A DNA stretch of 61,971 nucleotides from DATGZX01 sp035296965 (GCA_035296965.1 DATGZX010000005.1:1-61971), one strand, 5' to 3'; counted from the first letter of the stretch, positions 16,280-25,621 are shown. Notes: generated from the letters alone by a model not told the origin. A program made the numbers and translations.

Positions 16280-17539
16280 TCAGATCTCCAGCAACAACCT
16301 CTCCGGCTTCTCAACGCATTCCTTGATCCGGACGAGGAACTGGACTGCTTCCCGCCCGTCGACGAGCCTGTGGTCATAGGAAACCGCCAGGTACATCATC
16401 GGGCGAATAACGACCTGGTCGTTCAGGGCGACAGGCCGCTTTTGAATGGCATGCATGCCGAGTATGGCGCTTTGCGGCGGGTTCACAATCGGAGTTGAAA
16501 GGAGCGAGCCGAAGATGCCGCCGTTCGTGATGGTGAACGTCCCTCCTTGCAAGTCATCGACGGTGATCTTCCCGTCACGGGCTTTGCGCGCGAGCTCTGC
16601 GATCCGTGCCTCGATATCTGCAAAGCTCAGCTTGTCCGCGTCGCGAAGCACAGGAACCATCAAGCCCTTCTCCGTGCTGACCGCGACGCCGATGTTGTAA
16701 TAGTCGTGATAGACGATGTCGCTGCCGTCGATCCACGCGTTGACTGTCGGAAAAGCGCGCAGTGCCTCGATAGTGGCCTTCACGAAAAACGACATGAAGC
16801 CGAGCCCCACGCCATGCTTTTCCTTGAAGGCATCCTTGAACCGTTCTCGGAGGGCAATCACCGCGGACAGGTCGGCTTCGTTAAAAGTCGTCAGGATAGC
16901 TGCAGTTCGCTGGGCCGACACCAGGCGATCGGCGATGCGCTGGCGGATGGCACTCATTCGTTGTCTGGTTTCACGTGCGGCAGTTTTTTCGCTTGAACGG
17001 GGAACAGGTATGGTAGCTGGCACGGCGGCCCCGTCTGGTTTGGACGGCGCGGCTGGAACACCGACCGAAGCTGCAGCAGGCGCACTCCCGCGCTCCAGGT
17101 GATCAAGCACGTCTTCTTTGGTGACTCGTCCGCCGGGGCCGGTTCCCTTCAGACTTGCAATGTCGAGACCGCGTTCCGACGCTAGCCGTCGAGCGGCAGG
17201 AGACAGGATCTTGGCCGGTTCGGATAGCGGAGTGGAACTCGGCGCGGTTCTGTCCTGCCTTTCTGCTGGGGTCGGTCCCGGCGCAGCCGAAGACCGAGCC
17301 GCAGAAACCTCTTCGATGCTTCCCACCACGGCCCCGATCGGGACTGTCTTGCCTTCGGGCACGGCAATGCGCAACGCGCCAGACGCAGGAGCAGCGATCT
17401 CAGCGGTCGCCTTCTCGGTTTCCAGTTCGAGAACCGGCTCCTCGGCCCTCACAACGTCACCGTCCTTTTTCAGCCAACGGGCAATGGTACCTTCGCTGAT
17501 CGATTCACCCAGGGTCGGCACTTTGATGTCGGTGGCCAT
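16280..17539 (-). CDS. odhB: Dihydrolipoyl succinyltransferase, E2 of 2-oxoglutarate dehydrogenase
   Basis: About 419 aa. The lipoyl domain is at residues 1-78 with Lys43 in ELETEKATAEI as the attachment site. The peripheral subunit-binding domain is at about 120-155 (LSPAARRLASERGLD...GTGPGGRVTKEDV), and the catalytic core has SYDHRLVDGR (active His and Asp) near the end. The lipoyl opening TLGESISEGTIARW and the neighbouring E1 gene identify it as the succinyl (not acetyl) transferase. The frame is open far upstream, but MATDIKVPTLGES at 17539 is the standard beginning. It follows odhA by 38 bases. Confidence 0.95.
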   Translation of the reverse strand: MATDIKVPTLGESISEGTIARWLKKDGDVVRAEEPVLELETEKATAEIAAPASGALRIAVPEGKTVPIGAVVGSIEEVSAARSSAAPGPTPAERQDRTAPSSTPLSEPAKILSPAARRLASERGLDIASLKGTGPGGRVTKEDVLDHLERGSAPAAASVGVPAAPSKPDGAAVPATIPVPRSSEKTAARETRQRMSAIRQRIADRLVSAQRTAAILTTFNEADLSAVIALRERFKDAFKEKHGVGLGFMSFFVKATIEALRAFPTVNAWIDGSDIVYHDYYNIGVAVSTEKGLMVPVLRDADKLSFADIEARIAELARKARDGKITVDDLQGGTFTITNGGIFGSLLSTPIVNPPQSAILGMHAIQKRPVALNDQVVIRPMMYLAVSYDHRLVDGREAVQFLVRIKECVEKPERLLLEI

Positions 17540-17577
17540 ATGGTATCCGTCGTCGCATCGATTCGTGAAGCATCGCT

Positions 17578-20400
17578 TTAGCGGAGTTGCGTTTCCACTT
17601 TTTCTCGTTCGTGCTCTGCATCCGCTTGCCACGGCATGGCTGCCTCGTCCGTTGCAGGCGTCTCGACAGCCCTTACCAGGCGCGGGATGGAGCCCGAAAT
17701 GGCAGCCTCCACCAGATACTCTTGCTCTCGGAGATGAACTTTTCGGGATCCCGTCGCCGGGCTTGCGCTCTTGTCGCGTCCCACATATTTGACCGGCCAA
17801 CCCATCTCGCGCAGCCGGGGCTCCATGAAAGTCCAGCCGCCCATGTTCATCGATTCCTCCTGCACCCATCCCCATTCCCGAGCATTGGCGTAGCGCGCCA
17901 GGGCCTGGCGCAGCAAGTCGTAGGGGAACGGATAAAACTGCTCGACGCGCACGATTGCGACATCCTCCCGTCCCTCCTTCGCTCGTCGCTCGAACAGGTC
18001 ATAATAGACCTTGCCGCTGCAGAAGAGCGCGCGCCGGATTTTTTCCGGATCGGCAGCGGAGTCGTCGATGATGTCCTCGAAGTGCCCTGCGATGAGCTGA
18101 TCGATCGGCGATACCGCGGCTTTATGACGCAGGAGGCTCTTGGGCGTCATGAGGATCAAAGGCTTGCGGAAGTTCCTCTTCATCTGCCTGCGTAAGACGT
18201 GGAAATACTGGGCCGGCGTCGTTGGATAACACACCTGGATGTTGTCCTCGGCAGAAAGCTGCAGGTAGCGCTCGAGGCGCGCATTGGAGTGTTCCGGCCC
18301 CTGTCCTTCATAACCATGCGGCAGGAGCATCACGAGGCCGCTATCGCGCTGCCATTTCGATTCGCTGCAGACGATAAACTGATCGATGATCACCTGGGCG
18401 CCGTTGGCGAAGTCGCCAAATTGAGCTTCCCAAAGCACCAAGGCGTCGGGGGCGTCCAGAGAGTAGCCAAATTCAAAGCCCAGGACGCCTGCTTCCGAAA
18501 GCAAACTGTCGTAGGCGGTGAAAGGAGCTTGTTCAGGGCTTATGGCATTAAGCGGATAGTATGGCTCGCCGGTGCGCGCGTCGTAGAGCACGGCGTGCCG
18601 CTGGCTGAATGTGCCACGCCGGCTATCCTGGCCGCTCAGGCGGACGGGAACACCTTCCAACAGCAGCGTGCCGAATGCCAGGGCCTCGGCGAAAGCCCAG
18701 TCGAGCGGCTTGCGTTGTTCGAACTCTTCCCGCCGTGCCTCGAGCTGGCGCGCGATTTTCGGGTGCATCGCGAACTGCTCGGGGACGTGAGTCAATGCTT
18801 GTGTGACCACACCAAGGGCATCATAGGGCGCCCCGGTCTCTGCGATGGCGTGCGAGTAGCGAGACGTCAGGCCTTTCCAGCGACCGCTGAACCCATGCAT
18901 GCCGACATGCGCCGGCGGCCCTGCCTTGACCTCTTCCAGCACCGACTGAAGCTTGGCGTGAAACTTGTTGACAAGGGCCTCCGTCTCGTCGACGGTCAGG
19001 TCCCCCTGCATGATCAGCTGTTCCGTATACACCTCGGTCACCGTTGGCCGGCTTTTGATCTTGTTGTACATGAGCGGCTGCGTGAAGGCCGGCTCATCTC
19101 CTTCATTGTGCCCCAGCCGGCGGTAGCCGTAGAGGTCGATCACCACGTCCTTTTTGAATGTCTGACGAAACTCGAGCGCCAACTCCGCCACGTAGACCGC
19201 CGCCTCCGGGTCCTCGCCGTTCACGTGAAAGATCGGCACCTGGATCATTTTGGCCACGTCGGTGCAATACGTCGTAGACCGCGCATCAGCCGGGGCCGTC
19301 GTGAAGCCAATCTGATTATTGACGATGACGTGGATGGTGCCGCCCGTCGTGTATCCGGCAAGTTGCGACAAGTTGAGAGTCTCGGCAACCAGCCCCTGTC
19401 CCGCGAACGCCGCGTCGCCGTGGATCAAAAGCGGGATGCCCAGCGTTCGTTCGGTGTCGCCAAACAAGAACTGCTTGGCACGCGTGCGCCCCTCGACAAC
19501 AGGGTCCACTGCTTCCAAATGACTGGGATTGGGCGTCAGCGAAAGATGGATCGGTTTTCCGCTGATCGTGACGCGCTGGCTCGAAAAGCCCAGGTGGTAC
19601 TTGACGTCGCCATCGCCATCCTTGGAATCCGGCAAGTAATTCTCCTCGAACTCCGCAAAGATCTCTTCGTAAGGCTTGCGCAGGATATTGGCAAGAACGT
19701 TCAGCCGTCCGCGATGGGCCATCCCCAGGATGATTTCGCGAACGCCACCCTCCGCGGCCTTTTCCACGATCCCTTCCACGAGCGGGATGAGCGTCTCGGA
19801 GCCCTCCAGGGAGAACCGCTTTTGACCGACAAACCGAGCGTGCAGGAAGCGCTCGAAGAGTTCGGTGTAGTGGAGTTGTCGAAGGATACGCAGCTTTTTG
19901 CCGCGCTCAAAGTTGGGTTGGTTACGGCGCGGTTCCATTCGTTCTTGCAGCCATTGGCGAATGCGCGTGTCCTGGATGTGCATGTACTCCACGCCAATCG
20001 TCCGCGAATAAGTCTCGCGCAGCGCAGCCAGCAACTGCTCCAGCGTCGCCTGCGGCAGCCCGACGAAAGGGCTGGTATCAAACGTGCGCCCAAGGTCTTC
20101 TTCATCCAGACCGAATTGGGAAAGCTCGAGCAAGGGATGGGTTGTCCGAACTTCGCTGAGCGGGTCCAAGCGTGCGATGAAATGTCCAAGGTCCCGGTAG
20201 GCCTCGATCAGACGGATGACACCGGTTTCGCAGCGCGGGGCACCCGTCATTGGAGCGAGATGATGATCCAGACCTAACTCAAAGCCTTCGAAAAAGAAGC
20301 GCCAGCTCTCGTCCACCGAGGCGGGGTCTTCATGCCATCTGCGATAAGCCGACTCGATGGCATCCAGGTTCCAACGAGTCGCCGGAGTCGCACGGATCAT
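17578..20400 (-). CDS. odhA: 2-oxoglutarate dehydrogenase E1 component (thiamine diphosphate)
   Basis: About 940 aa, usual for E1o. The N-terminus (NLDAIESAYRRWHEDPASVDESW) is the E1 docking region that binds E2/E3. GMAHRGRLNVL, HGDAAFAGQG, and VNNQIGFTT with the adjacent TDVAKM form the thiamine diphosphate and metal site, and the C-terminal transketolase-like half has GQDSRRGTFSQRHAVL and LLPHGYEGQGPEHS. It catalyses the rate-limiting step from 2-oxoglutarate to the succinyl-lipoyl E2. The ATG at 20400 has a GAGAGGGAAG ribosome site; the longer open frame upstream is read-through of intergenic repeats. First gene of the odh operon. Confidence 0.95.
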   Translation of the reverse strand: MIRATPATRWNLDAIESAYRRWHEDPASVDESWRFFFEGFELGLDHHLAPMTGAPRCETGVIRLIEAYRDLGHFIARLDPLSEVRTTHPLLELSQFGLDEEDLGRTFDTSPFVGLPQATLEQLLAALRETYSRTIGVEYMHIQDTRIRQWLQERMEPRRNQPNFERGKKLRILRQLHYTELFERFLHARFVGQKRFSLEGSETLIPLVEGIVEKAAEGGVREIILGMAHRGRLNVLANILRKPYEEIFAEFEENYLPDSKDGDGDVKYHLGFSSQRVTISGKPIHLSLTPNPSHLEAVDPVVEGRTRAKQFLFGDTERTLGIPLLIHGDAAFAGQGLVAETLNLSQLAGYTTGGTIHVIVNNQIGFTTAPADARSTTYCTDVAKMIQVPIFHVNGEDPEAAVYVAELALEFRQTFKKDVVIDLYGYRRLGHNEGDEPAFTQPLMYNKIKSRPTVTEVYTEQLIMQGDLTVDETEALVNKFHAKLQSVLEEVKAGPPAHVGMHGFSGRWKGLTSRYSHAIAETGAPYDALGVVTQALTHVPEQFAMHPKIARQLEARREEFEQRKPLDWAFAEALAFGTLLLEGVPVRLSGQDSRRGTFSQRHAVLYDARTGEPYYPLNAISPEQAPFTAYDSLLSEAGVLGFEFGYSLDAPDALVLWEAQFGDFANGAQVIIDQFIVCSESKWQRDSGLVMLLPHGYEGQGPEHSNARLERYLQLSAEDNIQVCYPTTPAQYFHVLRRQMKRNFRKPLILMTPKSLLRHKAAVSPIDQLIAGHFEDIIDDSAADPEKIRRALFCSGKVYYDLFERRAKEGREDVAIVRVEQFYPFPYDLLRQALARYANAREWGWVQEESMNMGGWTFMEPRLREMGWPVKYVGRDKSASPATGSRKVHLREQEYLVEAAISGSIPRLVRAVETPATDEAAMPWQADAEHEREKVETQLR

Positions 20401-20454
20401 GGAAAACACTTCCCTCTCTACCTGAAGACGGTTAGATTCTGACCGACGACCTCT

Positions 20455-20484
20455 CCCCTCTCCCATGTAATCATGGGAGAGGGG
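20455..20484. repeat. Palindrome upstream of odhA
   Basis: CCCCTCTCCCATG and its exact complement around TAAT, 55 bases upstream of the odhA start. A related CT-rich pair (CCCCCTCTCCCCCG...GGAGAGGGG) follows at about 20524-20556. It may be a leader hairpin or only a planctomycete-type intergenic repeat. Confidence 0.6.
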
Positions 20485-20620
20485 CCGGGGGTGAGGGTTT
20501 TCGGCTACTGAAGGTTCCCTGAGCCCCCTCTCCCCCGAGTACGGTGGAGAGGGGCTACTCGGACGGACAGTGCGATGGTATCGGGCCCACGCCTCTTTTT
20601 CATTAAAAGAGAAGTCATCG

Positions 20621-20712
20621 ACTAAATCAACGTGCGTGATCCGGCAGCTTCGTAGGACAGATTTCCAATCTGTCCGGTCAGGTTGGAAACCTGACCTACA
20701 GCCGAATCTCAA
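20621..20712. repeat. Family C modular palindromic repeat, copy 1
   Basis: Core of two adjacent palindromes, GGACAGATTTCCAATCTGTCC and GGTCAGGTTGGAAACCTGACC type, flanked by arms containing CGTGCGTGATCCGGCAGC on the left and CAGCCGAATC on the right. It lies between odhA and the FHA kinase gene. Other copies: 30500-30602, 33709-33833 (different core) and 49786-49888. Confidence 0.75.
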
Positions 20713-20796
20713 ACCTTTAATTTGGACAAGCTCCGCTGAAAGAAGGGTACGGTCATTTGTCCAGGGTTTCCGCCGGGCGCCGTGAACCGGCGCCGT

Positions 20797-22527
20797 TCAC
20801 TCCTCATCGGGTGGCCTCAGAGTGGGGAGTTCATTTCCGGTGCCCCCGGCTTCGGGACTGAGCGGACTCTTGAGAGGCAGTCGCAATATGAATTTACTGC
20901 CTTTGCCGAGCTGACTTTGGAGGAGAATGTCGCCGCCATGCTCGCGGAGGATCTTCCGGCTGACGGCCAATCCCAACCCGGTCCCCTTGGACCCTTTGCT
21001 GCTGACAAACGGCTTGAAGATGTCGGGCTGTTTATTCGGAGGAATACCTACGCCATTATCCAAAACAACGATCCTGACCCATTCACCGTCGTCTTCCAAT
21101 GCCGTGCCCACCGCGATATAAGGGCTTTTGCGCTCTTCGACGGCATCGAGGGCATTGCTGACGATGTTGAGCAAGGCGCGATGCAAACCTTCGGGATCGG
21201 CAGGCACCAGCGGGAGATCTTCGTTCAATCGGGTTTCCAACTTGGCGCCCATTTCCTTGATCCGGCCGCTCAAGAGCTCGAGGACGTCGTCGACCACTCG
21301 ATTGACGTTCGTATCCTCGATCGCCGGTTCGCGCTCCTTGGAATAGCTCAACATGTCCATGACCAGGTCGTAAATTTTGCCCTGGTTCTTTTCAACGATC
21401 TTCCACCCTTGCTGGAGCAACGTGTCGTTCTTGTCCGTAAGTCCCATCTTGAGAATTTCGCTACCGCTGCGCAGCCCCTGGAGGATGTTCTTGATGTGGT
21501 GCGAAAGTGCGGCGATGGCTTGCCCGATCGCAGCCAAGCGCTCGGCGTGCAGCATGGCCTGGTGATAGCGCGTGTCCTCGACGGCAAGGGCGGCCTGGTG
21601 GGCGATGGCGATCGCCAGCTTGAGGTGATCCTCCGTGAATTTCCCGGTGGGGTTATTGTGCATCACCAGCTCGCGCGGCGAGGTGTGCGTGTCCAGGTAG
21701 AGCACGCCCAGGGTCTCGTGCCGGCCCTTCATCGGGACACATATCGCTTCGCGAATGCCGAACCGCACGATGCTCTGCCCGGTGTTGAAACGCTCGTCGG
21801 TGGCGGCGTCGGAGACCAGGACTCCCTGCTTATCGCGGAGCACGTAATCCATGATGGTCCGGCTGAGCGCCATCTTCTCTTCCGCATTGATGCCCTCCCG
21901 CCAGCGAACGGCCTTGGGCTCGAACTGCCCGGTGTCGGGGTCGCGCAACATGATGCAGCCGCGGTCAGCCTCGATCGAGCGAAAGATCAGGTCCATGATC
22001 TTCTCGAGCAGCTGATCGAGATCGAGGATATGGCTGACCGTGTGGATCGCCTCGTACATGATCCCAAGGTTGGCGAGGGCCGTCTGGAGCCAGGGCGTGC
22101 CGGCCTGCTCGGGCTTGGAGAGAATTCGGCTTCCTTCGGTCTCCCCAATCGTCTTGATGATCGCCGAGGAAAGCTCCACGTCCTGGCGAGCGATCATGCT
22201 AATGCGGTCGGCAAGATCGCTGGCCCCCTGGCCGTTGCTTCGCCCGGCGCTGTAGACCAAAATCGTCTGGCCGATCTGGACTCGGTCGCCCGCTTGCAGA
22301 GGAACATCTTTGACAGGTTGCTCGTTGACAAACGTGCCATTGGCGCTGCCGACGTCGACAAGGGAATAACCGCCTTCTACCTCGCGAAATTCCGCATGGC
22401 GACGCGATACTTCCGTATCATGCAGACGGATTTGATTCGTGGCGTCCCGGCCTACACCCAGGACTGAACCCGTCAGGTCGAATTGCTTGCCCTCGTCAGC
22501 GCCTTTTATCACGATCAAACGGGGCAC
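20797..22527 (-). CDS. FHA-GAF sensor histidine kinase
   Basis: About 576 aa, cytoplasmic. An FHA domain at residues 1-95 (GSVLGVGRDATNQIRL, VSRRHAEF, GSANGTFVN) should bind phospho-threonine proteins. A GAF domain covers about 150-320 (ILDLDQLLEKIMDLIF, RGCIMLRDPDTG, GVLYLD). The kinase core has His in ALSHHIKNILQGL, then N box LNIVSNALDAVEE, G1 VLDNGVGIPP and G2 GSKGTGLGLAVS. FHA plus histidine kinase links Ser/Thr kinase signalling to two-component signalling. The GTG start before PRLIVIKGADEG is the usual family beginning; a TTG lies 63 bases upstream. No response regulator is adjacent. Confidence 0.85.
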   Translation of the reverse strand: MPRLIVIKGADEGKQFDLTGSVLGVGRDATNQIRLHDTEVSRRHAEFREVEGGYSLVDVGSANGTFVNEQPVKDVPLQAGDRVQIGQTILVYSAGRSNGQGASDLADRISMIARQDVELSSAIIKTIGETEGSRILSKPEQAGTPWLQTALANLGIMYEAIHTVSHILDLDQLLEKIMDLIFRSIEADRGCIMLRDPDTGQFEPKAVRWREGINAEEKMALSRTIMDYVLRDKQGVLVSDAATDERFNTGQSIVRFGIREAICVPMKGRHETLGVLYLDTHTSPRELVMHNNPTGKFTEDHLKLAIAIAHQAALAVEDTRYHQAMLHAERLAAIGQAIAALSHHIKNILQGLRSGSEILKMGLTDKNDTLLQQGWKIVEKNQGKIYDLVMDMLSYSKEREPAIEDTNVNRVVDDVLELLSGRIKEMGAKLETRLNEDLPLVPADPEGLHRALLNIVSNALDAVEERKSPYIAVGTALEDDGEWVRIVVLDNGVGIPPNKQPDIFKPFVSSKGSKGTGLGLAVSRKILREHGGDILLQSQLGKGSKFILRLPLKSPLSPEAGGTGNELPTLRPPDEE

Positions 22528-22654
22528 AGTACACCCTGCCTGCTGCAGCGAAGCCTTGAAGCCCTGGAAGGGTAAAGATGCGGGCGACAACCGACTTTAA
22601 GAGTACGGTACAAGGATTGCAGCCGGGGTGTCAAGCAAAACAGTTTGCGGCCAG

Positions 22655-22737
22655 GAAAAGGTGTCAGGACCCTTTTCATTGCCGGAAGAACGCTCAGCGG
22701 TGGAAGACGGTTGAAAAGGGTCCTGACCCCTTTTTCT
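22655..22737. repeat. Family B palindromic repeat, copy 2
   Basis: Arms AAAAGGTGTCAGGACCCTTT and AAAAGGGTCCTGACCCCTTT (one mismatch) around about 42 bases. The right arm and part of the spacer form the final codons and stop of the phosphatase gene (22694 onward, minus strand). Compare 4605-4653. Confidence 0.75.
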
Positions 22738-23401
22738 TGGCGAGCAAGGGAACGAGTTCGTCGAACGACTTCAAAATCCGGTCCGGCTGGGCGGCAAGGA
22801 GCGTGGCCAGATCGTCCGAGCCGGTAGGGATAACCCACACGGTTACACCCGCTGCGCGGGCAGTTTGAACGTCAACGACCATGTCGCCGACATAGAGAGC
22901 ATTCGCCGGCGCGATCCGCAAACGCGCCAGTGCTGCTTTCAACATGTCAGGAGCCGGCTTGATTCGTGGAGCGTCCTCAGGGCCTATCACTGCCGCAAAT
23001 AGACTCGACAGTTCCAAGTAATCGAGTAATTCTCGCGTATACGGGCCTGGTTTGTTGCTGCAGATACCGAGCAGAAAGCCGCCTTGTTTCAAGGCCTTGA
23101 GCGTGCTGGCGACGCCCGCCAACAGGTGCGTGCCCGAGCGCAGGACAGAGGGGTGATGGGCGCGGTACTTGGCCAGGTCCTTGACGATGTCTCCTCCGGT
23201 CACGGTCTTTTCCAGAAGATAAGTGGGGCCGCGGCCGACGTGTCGGCGCACTTCGGACTCCGGCAGAGGAGGCAAGCCGTAGGCTGATCGAACGTGGTTG
23301 ACGCTGGCGGTGATAGCCTCGTAGCTGTCAACGAGTGTGCCGTCGAGATCGAAAATGATTGCTTCGGGCAATTTCACGAGAAGTTCATCTGATTGCGGCA
23401 C
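22694..23401 (-). CDS. gph: HAD-family phosphoglycolate phosphatase-like hydrolase
   Basis: About 235 aa. HAD motif I IIFDLDGTLVDS (nucleophile Asp), motif II ICSNKP (Ser), motif III Lys in RIKPAPDM, motif IV YVGDMVVDVQTA. The helical cap (residues about 30-95) fits the Gph/PGMB branch. The likely reaction is hydrolysis of 2-phosphoglycolate, though related members use other small phosphates. The GTG at 23401, preceded by GGAG, is chosen over a TTG at 23446. The last dozen residues (KKKGSGPFSTVFHR) come from a family B repeat, so the native tail has been replaced. Confidence 0.8.
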   Translation of the reverse strand: MPQSDELLVKLPEAIIFDLDGTLVDSYEAITASVNHVRSAYGLPPLPESEVRRHVGRGPTYLLEKTVTGGDIVKDLAKYRAHHPSVLRSGTHLLAGVASTLKALKQGGFLLGICSNKPGPYTRELLDYLELSSLFAAVIGPEDAPRIKPAPDMLKAALARLRIAPANALYVGDMVVDVQTARAAGVTVWVIPTGSDDLATLLAAQPDRILKSFDELVPLLAKKKGSGPFSTVFHR

Positions 23402-23544
23402 ACCGGTCTCCAGGGATTCAAGAGGAACTTGTTTGTCTGAACGCAAGTGACATCAGACGGAGGCAGCAAAACCCCTAGCTCTAGTGCTCTGTCAATTCTC
23501 GACTGACGGGTTAACCACCGACCCACGCATAAGAGAAAGAATTA

Positions 23545-23715
23545 AGATGAAGAGTAAGATTTGGAAGAAGATTAAGAGCAGGAGCACGAGAAAGAGCAGG
23601 ATTCAATAGGCGGCGCAGGCATGACATCCTACTCTTAATCTGGATCGTGCTCTTCATCCTCTTCATAATCGTAATCTTCCTCCTAAATCTTACTCTTCCT
23701 TCAAAGTTTGTCCCG
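23545..23715. repeat. Large imperfect inverted repeat, purine arm then pyrimidine arm
   Basis: The left part is almost all purine (AAGAGTAAGATTTGGAAG, then AAGATTAAGAGC) and the right part its imperfect complement (CTTCCTCCTAAATCTTACTC), with a turn near 23610-23630. It lies between the convergent ends of no genes: gph starts on one side and the threonine dehydratase ends on the other. Strand asymmetry could allow an RNA hairpin or triplex. Confidence 0.6.
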
Positions 23716-23737
23716 TCAGCCGCAGATTGGAGCAACA

Positions 23738-24703
23738 CTAGGGGAAGTCGTTCAAAATCCTGGCCAGTTCGCGCAGGTCGAGGTTGCCGCCGGAAAGCAC
23801 ACCCACAACCGTTTTGCCGGCAAGACTTTCGCGAAGCTGCATGGCCGCCGCGGTCGTCGCCGCGCCCGCGCCCTCCGCAAGATTATGAGTCATGCGCAGC
23901 AGCAGCCGAATCGCTTCGCGAAGAATGTCATCGCTGACCAAAACCATATCGCGAACGTAACGACGCATGATTGCCAGCGTCATTTCTGCCGGCACGCGCG
24001 TTGCCATCCCCTCCGCGAAAGTGCGTGGCGTATCGCCTTGGACCGGTTTGCCCGCGCGCCATGACAAGGTCATGGCGGGTGCGAGTTCCGACTGCACGCC
24101 GATCACCTGGGTACTCGGCGAGCGCTCGGCCGCGACCAGGCAAGTGCCGGAGATGCCGCTGCCCAGGCCGACAGGGACCAAGATGACATCGGGTTTGGGG
24201 AGGTCGTCGAAGATTTCCAGGGCATAAGTGCCGACGCCGGCGATCAGATCCGGCTCGTTGGCAGAATGGACATAGCGAAGCCCCTCGCGGTGGCGCAAGG
24301 CTTCGCAGTGTTCCCGCGCCTCGTCGTAATCGCGCCCGGATTCCACAAGTTCGGCGCCAAGTGCGCGAATGGCGGCATTCTTGTCCGGATTGTTATTGCA
24401 GGGCACAACGATTACGCAGCGCACCTTGAAGAGGCGGCTGGCATACGCCAACGACTGGCCGTGATTGCCCGTCGTGCATCCGATGATGCCGCAACGCCTT
24501 TGATCTTCAGGCAGCCGCGCCAGCAAATGGATGCCGCCGCGCACCTTGAAAGCGGTGGTCGGAGTATGATTCTCGAGTTTGAGGTAGTAGCGACAGCCCA
24601 GCAGCTTCGAAAGGGCCGGCCATTCGTAGAGCGGTGTCGGCTTGACATGGGCATGCACGATAGGAAGCGCCGCGACGATGTCCGCATAAGTTGGCCGATC
24701 CAT
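23738..24703 (-). CDS. Threonine dehydratase-like PLP enzyme
   Basis: 321 aa, fold type II PLP enzyme. The Schiff-base Lys is in TPTTAFKVRGG (about residue 53), TTGNHGQSLAYA binds the substrate carboxylate, VGLGSGISGT is the Gly-rich phosphate loop and the C-terminal SGGN holds the pyridine nitrogen. This is the core of catabolic threonine/serine ammonia-lyase (TdcB) and serine racemase; no ACT domain is present, so it is not feedback-regulated IlvA. Likely reaction: L-threonine to 2-oxobutanoate and ammonia; serine racemase is possible. The ATG at 24703 has no neighbour in operon; the upstream region holds a long hairpin. Confidence 0.85.
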   Translation of the reverse strand: MDRPTYADIVAALPIVHAHVKPTPLYEWPALSKLLGCRYYLKLENHTPTTAFKVRGGIHLLARLPEDQRRCGIIGCTTGNHGQSLAYASRLFKVRCVIVVPCNNNPDKNAAIRALGAELVESGRDYDEAREHCEALRHREGLRYVHSANEPDLIAGVGTYALEIFDDLPKPDVILVPVGLGSGISGTCLVAAERSPSTQVIGVQSELAPAMTLSWRAGKPVQGDTPRTFAEGMATRVPAEMTLAIMRRYVRDMVLVSDDILREAIRLLLRMTHNLAEGAGAATTAAAMQLRESLAGKTVVGVLSGGNLDLRELARILNDFP

Positions 24704-24833
24704 GATTATCCTTTTCGAAATCAGCCGGTTTCGGCGAATCCCGAGAGTCGAACGCCGGTCGGCCTTGCAGGCAGACTGCTGTCAGCGGTCCTTGCGAAAC
24801 GCATAAGCTTGCCTGAGGGCCTTGCAAAATAAA

Positions 24834-24913
24834 GGAAACAAAAGCGCCGGAAAACGCCGCACTCCAAAAGTGACTTCTTTGGACTGCGGCGTTTTCCGCC
24901 GCTTTTGTTTTCC
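24834..24913. repeat. Long near-perfect hairpin in a divergent intergenic region
   Basis: A stem of about 36 base pairs with two or three mismatches: GGAAACAAAAGCG / CGCTTTTGTTTTCC outside, AACGCCGC / GCGGCGTT inside, loop AGTGACTTC. It lies between divergent genes (threonine dehydratase and ECF sigma), where a terminator is not expected. Perhaps a repeat element or RNA-level regulator. Confidence 0.75.
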
Positions 24914-25045
24914 CTTCCTCAACAATTCACTCCGCCACCCCTTCAAAATCTGCGAAACTCGAACTGAGCCCCTGCTGCCTTTTCTACTGGGTTGCACGCC
25001 TGTATGGTAACAAAGGTGGATCAAACCGCGACAACGGAGATGAGC

Positions 25046-25621
25046 ATGGAGGAATTGAGTTCGGTCCAGCACGCGCTAAAGCCGACCGTGGAGCAGGTAT
25101 TTCGCGAATACGCTCCGCGCATCTACAGCCTCGCTCTGCGACTGCTGGGCAACGAAGCAGATGCCGAGGATGTCACTCAAGAAGTGCTGCTCCAGCTCAT
25201 TCGCAAGCTTGACACTTTTCGGGGCGAGTCGGCCCTGCCGACGTGGCTGCACCGCCTAACGGTCAACGCAGCTCTCATGCATCGCCGGAACCGGGCGACC
25301 CGCAGCAGCCCGGCAATCAGAGAGCCACTGGACAACTTTCTGGAGAACGGCGCTCACGCCCGCCCCGTGCACCGCTGGTCTCTGCCGCCCGATCAGAAGG
25401 CCCTGGACCGGGAGACTCGGACGCTGATCGACAAAGCCATAGCGGAGTTGCCGGAAGCTTACCGCGATGTGTTTGTTTTAGCGGACGTCGAGGGACTGGG
25501 AAACGCGGAGATTGCCGAGATGCTCGCTCTCAGCGTGGCGGCCGTCAAGAGCCGGCTGCACCGAGCCCGCCTGCTCATGCGCAATGCGTTGGCCCCCCAT
25601 TTCGAGGAGGTGGCGGTATGA
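25046..25621 (+). CDS. ECF RNA polymerase sigma factor (RpoE-like)
   Basis: About 191 aa. Region 2 covers about residues 15-85 (YAPRIYSLALRLLGNEADAEDVTQEVLLQLIRKLDTF, with the DAEDVTQE signature and the WLHR promoter-melting helix). Region 4 covers about 130-185 (LPEAYRDVFVLADVEGLGNAEIAEMLALSVAAVKSRLHRAR). It directs RNA polymerase to an unknown regulon. Several in-frame starts exist (25004, 25040, 25046); 25046 is preferred because GGAG lies six bases ahead. The anti-sigma gene overlaps its stop (ATGA), so the two are co-translated. Confidence 0.9.
   Translation: MEELSSVQHALKPTVEQVFREYAPRIYSLALRLLGNEADAEDVTQEVLLQLIRKLDTFRGESALPTWLHRLTVNAALMHRRNRATRSSPAIREPLDNFLENGAHARPVHRWSLPPDQKALDRETRTLIDKAIAELPEAYRDVFVLADVEGLGNAEIAEMLALSVAAVKSRLHRARLLMRNALAPHFEEVAV

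Noticed and set aside
18199..20277. 692-aa open frame on the plus strand
   Set aside because: Antisense to odhA, whose thiamine and E1 motifs are unmistakable.
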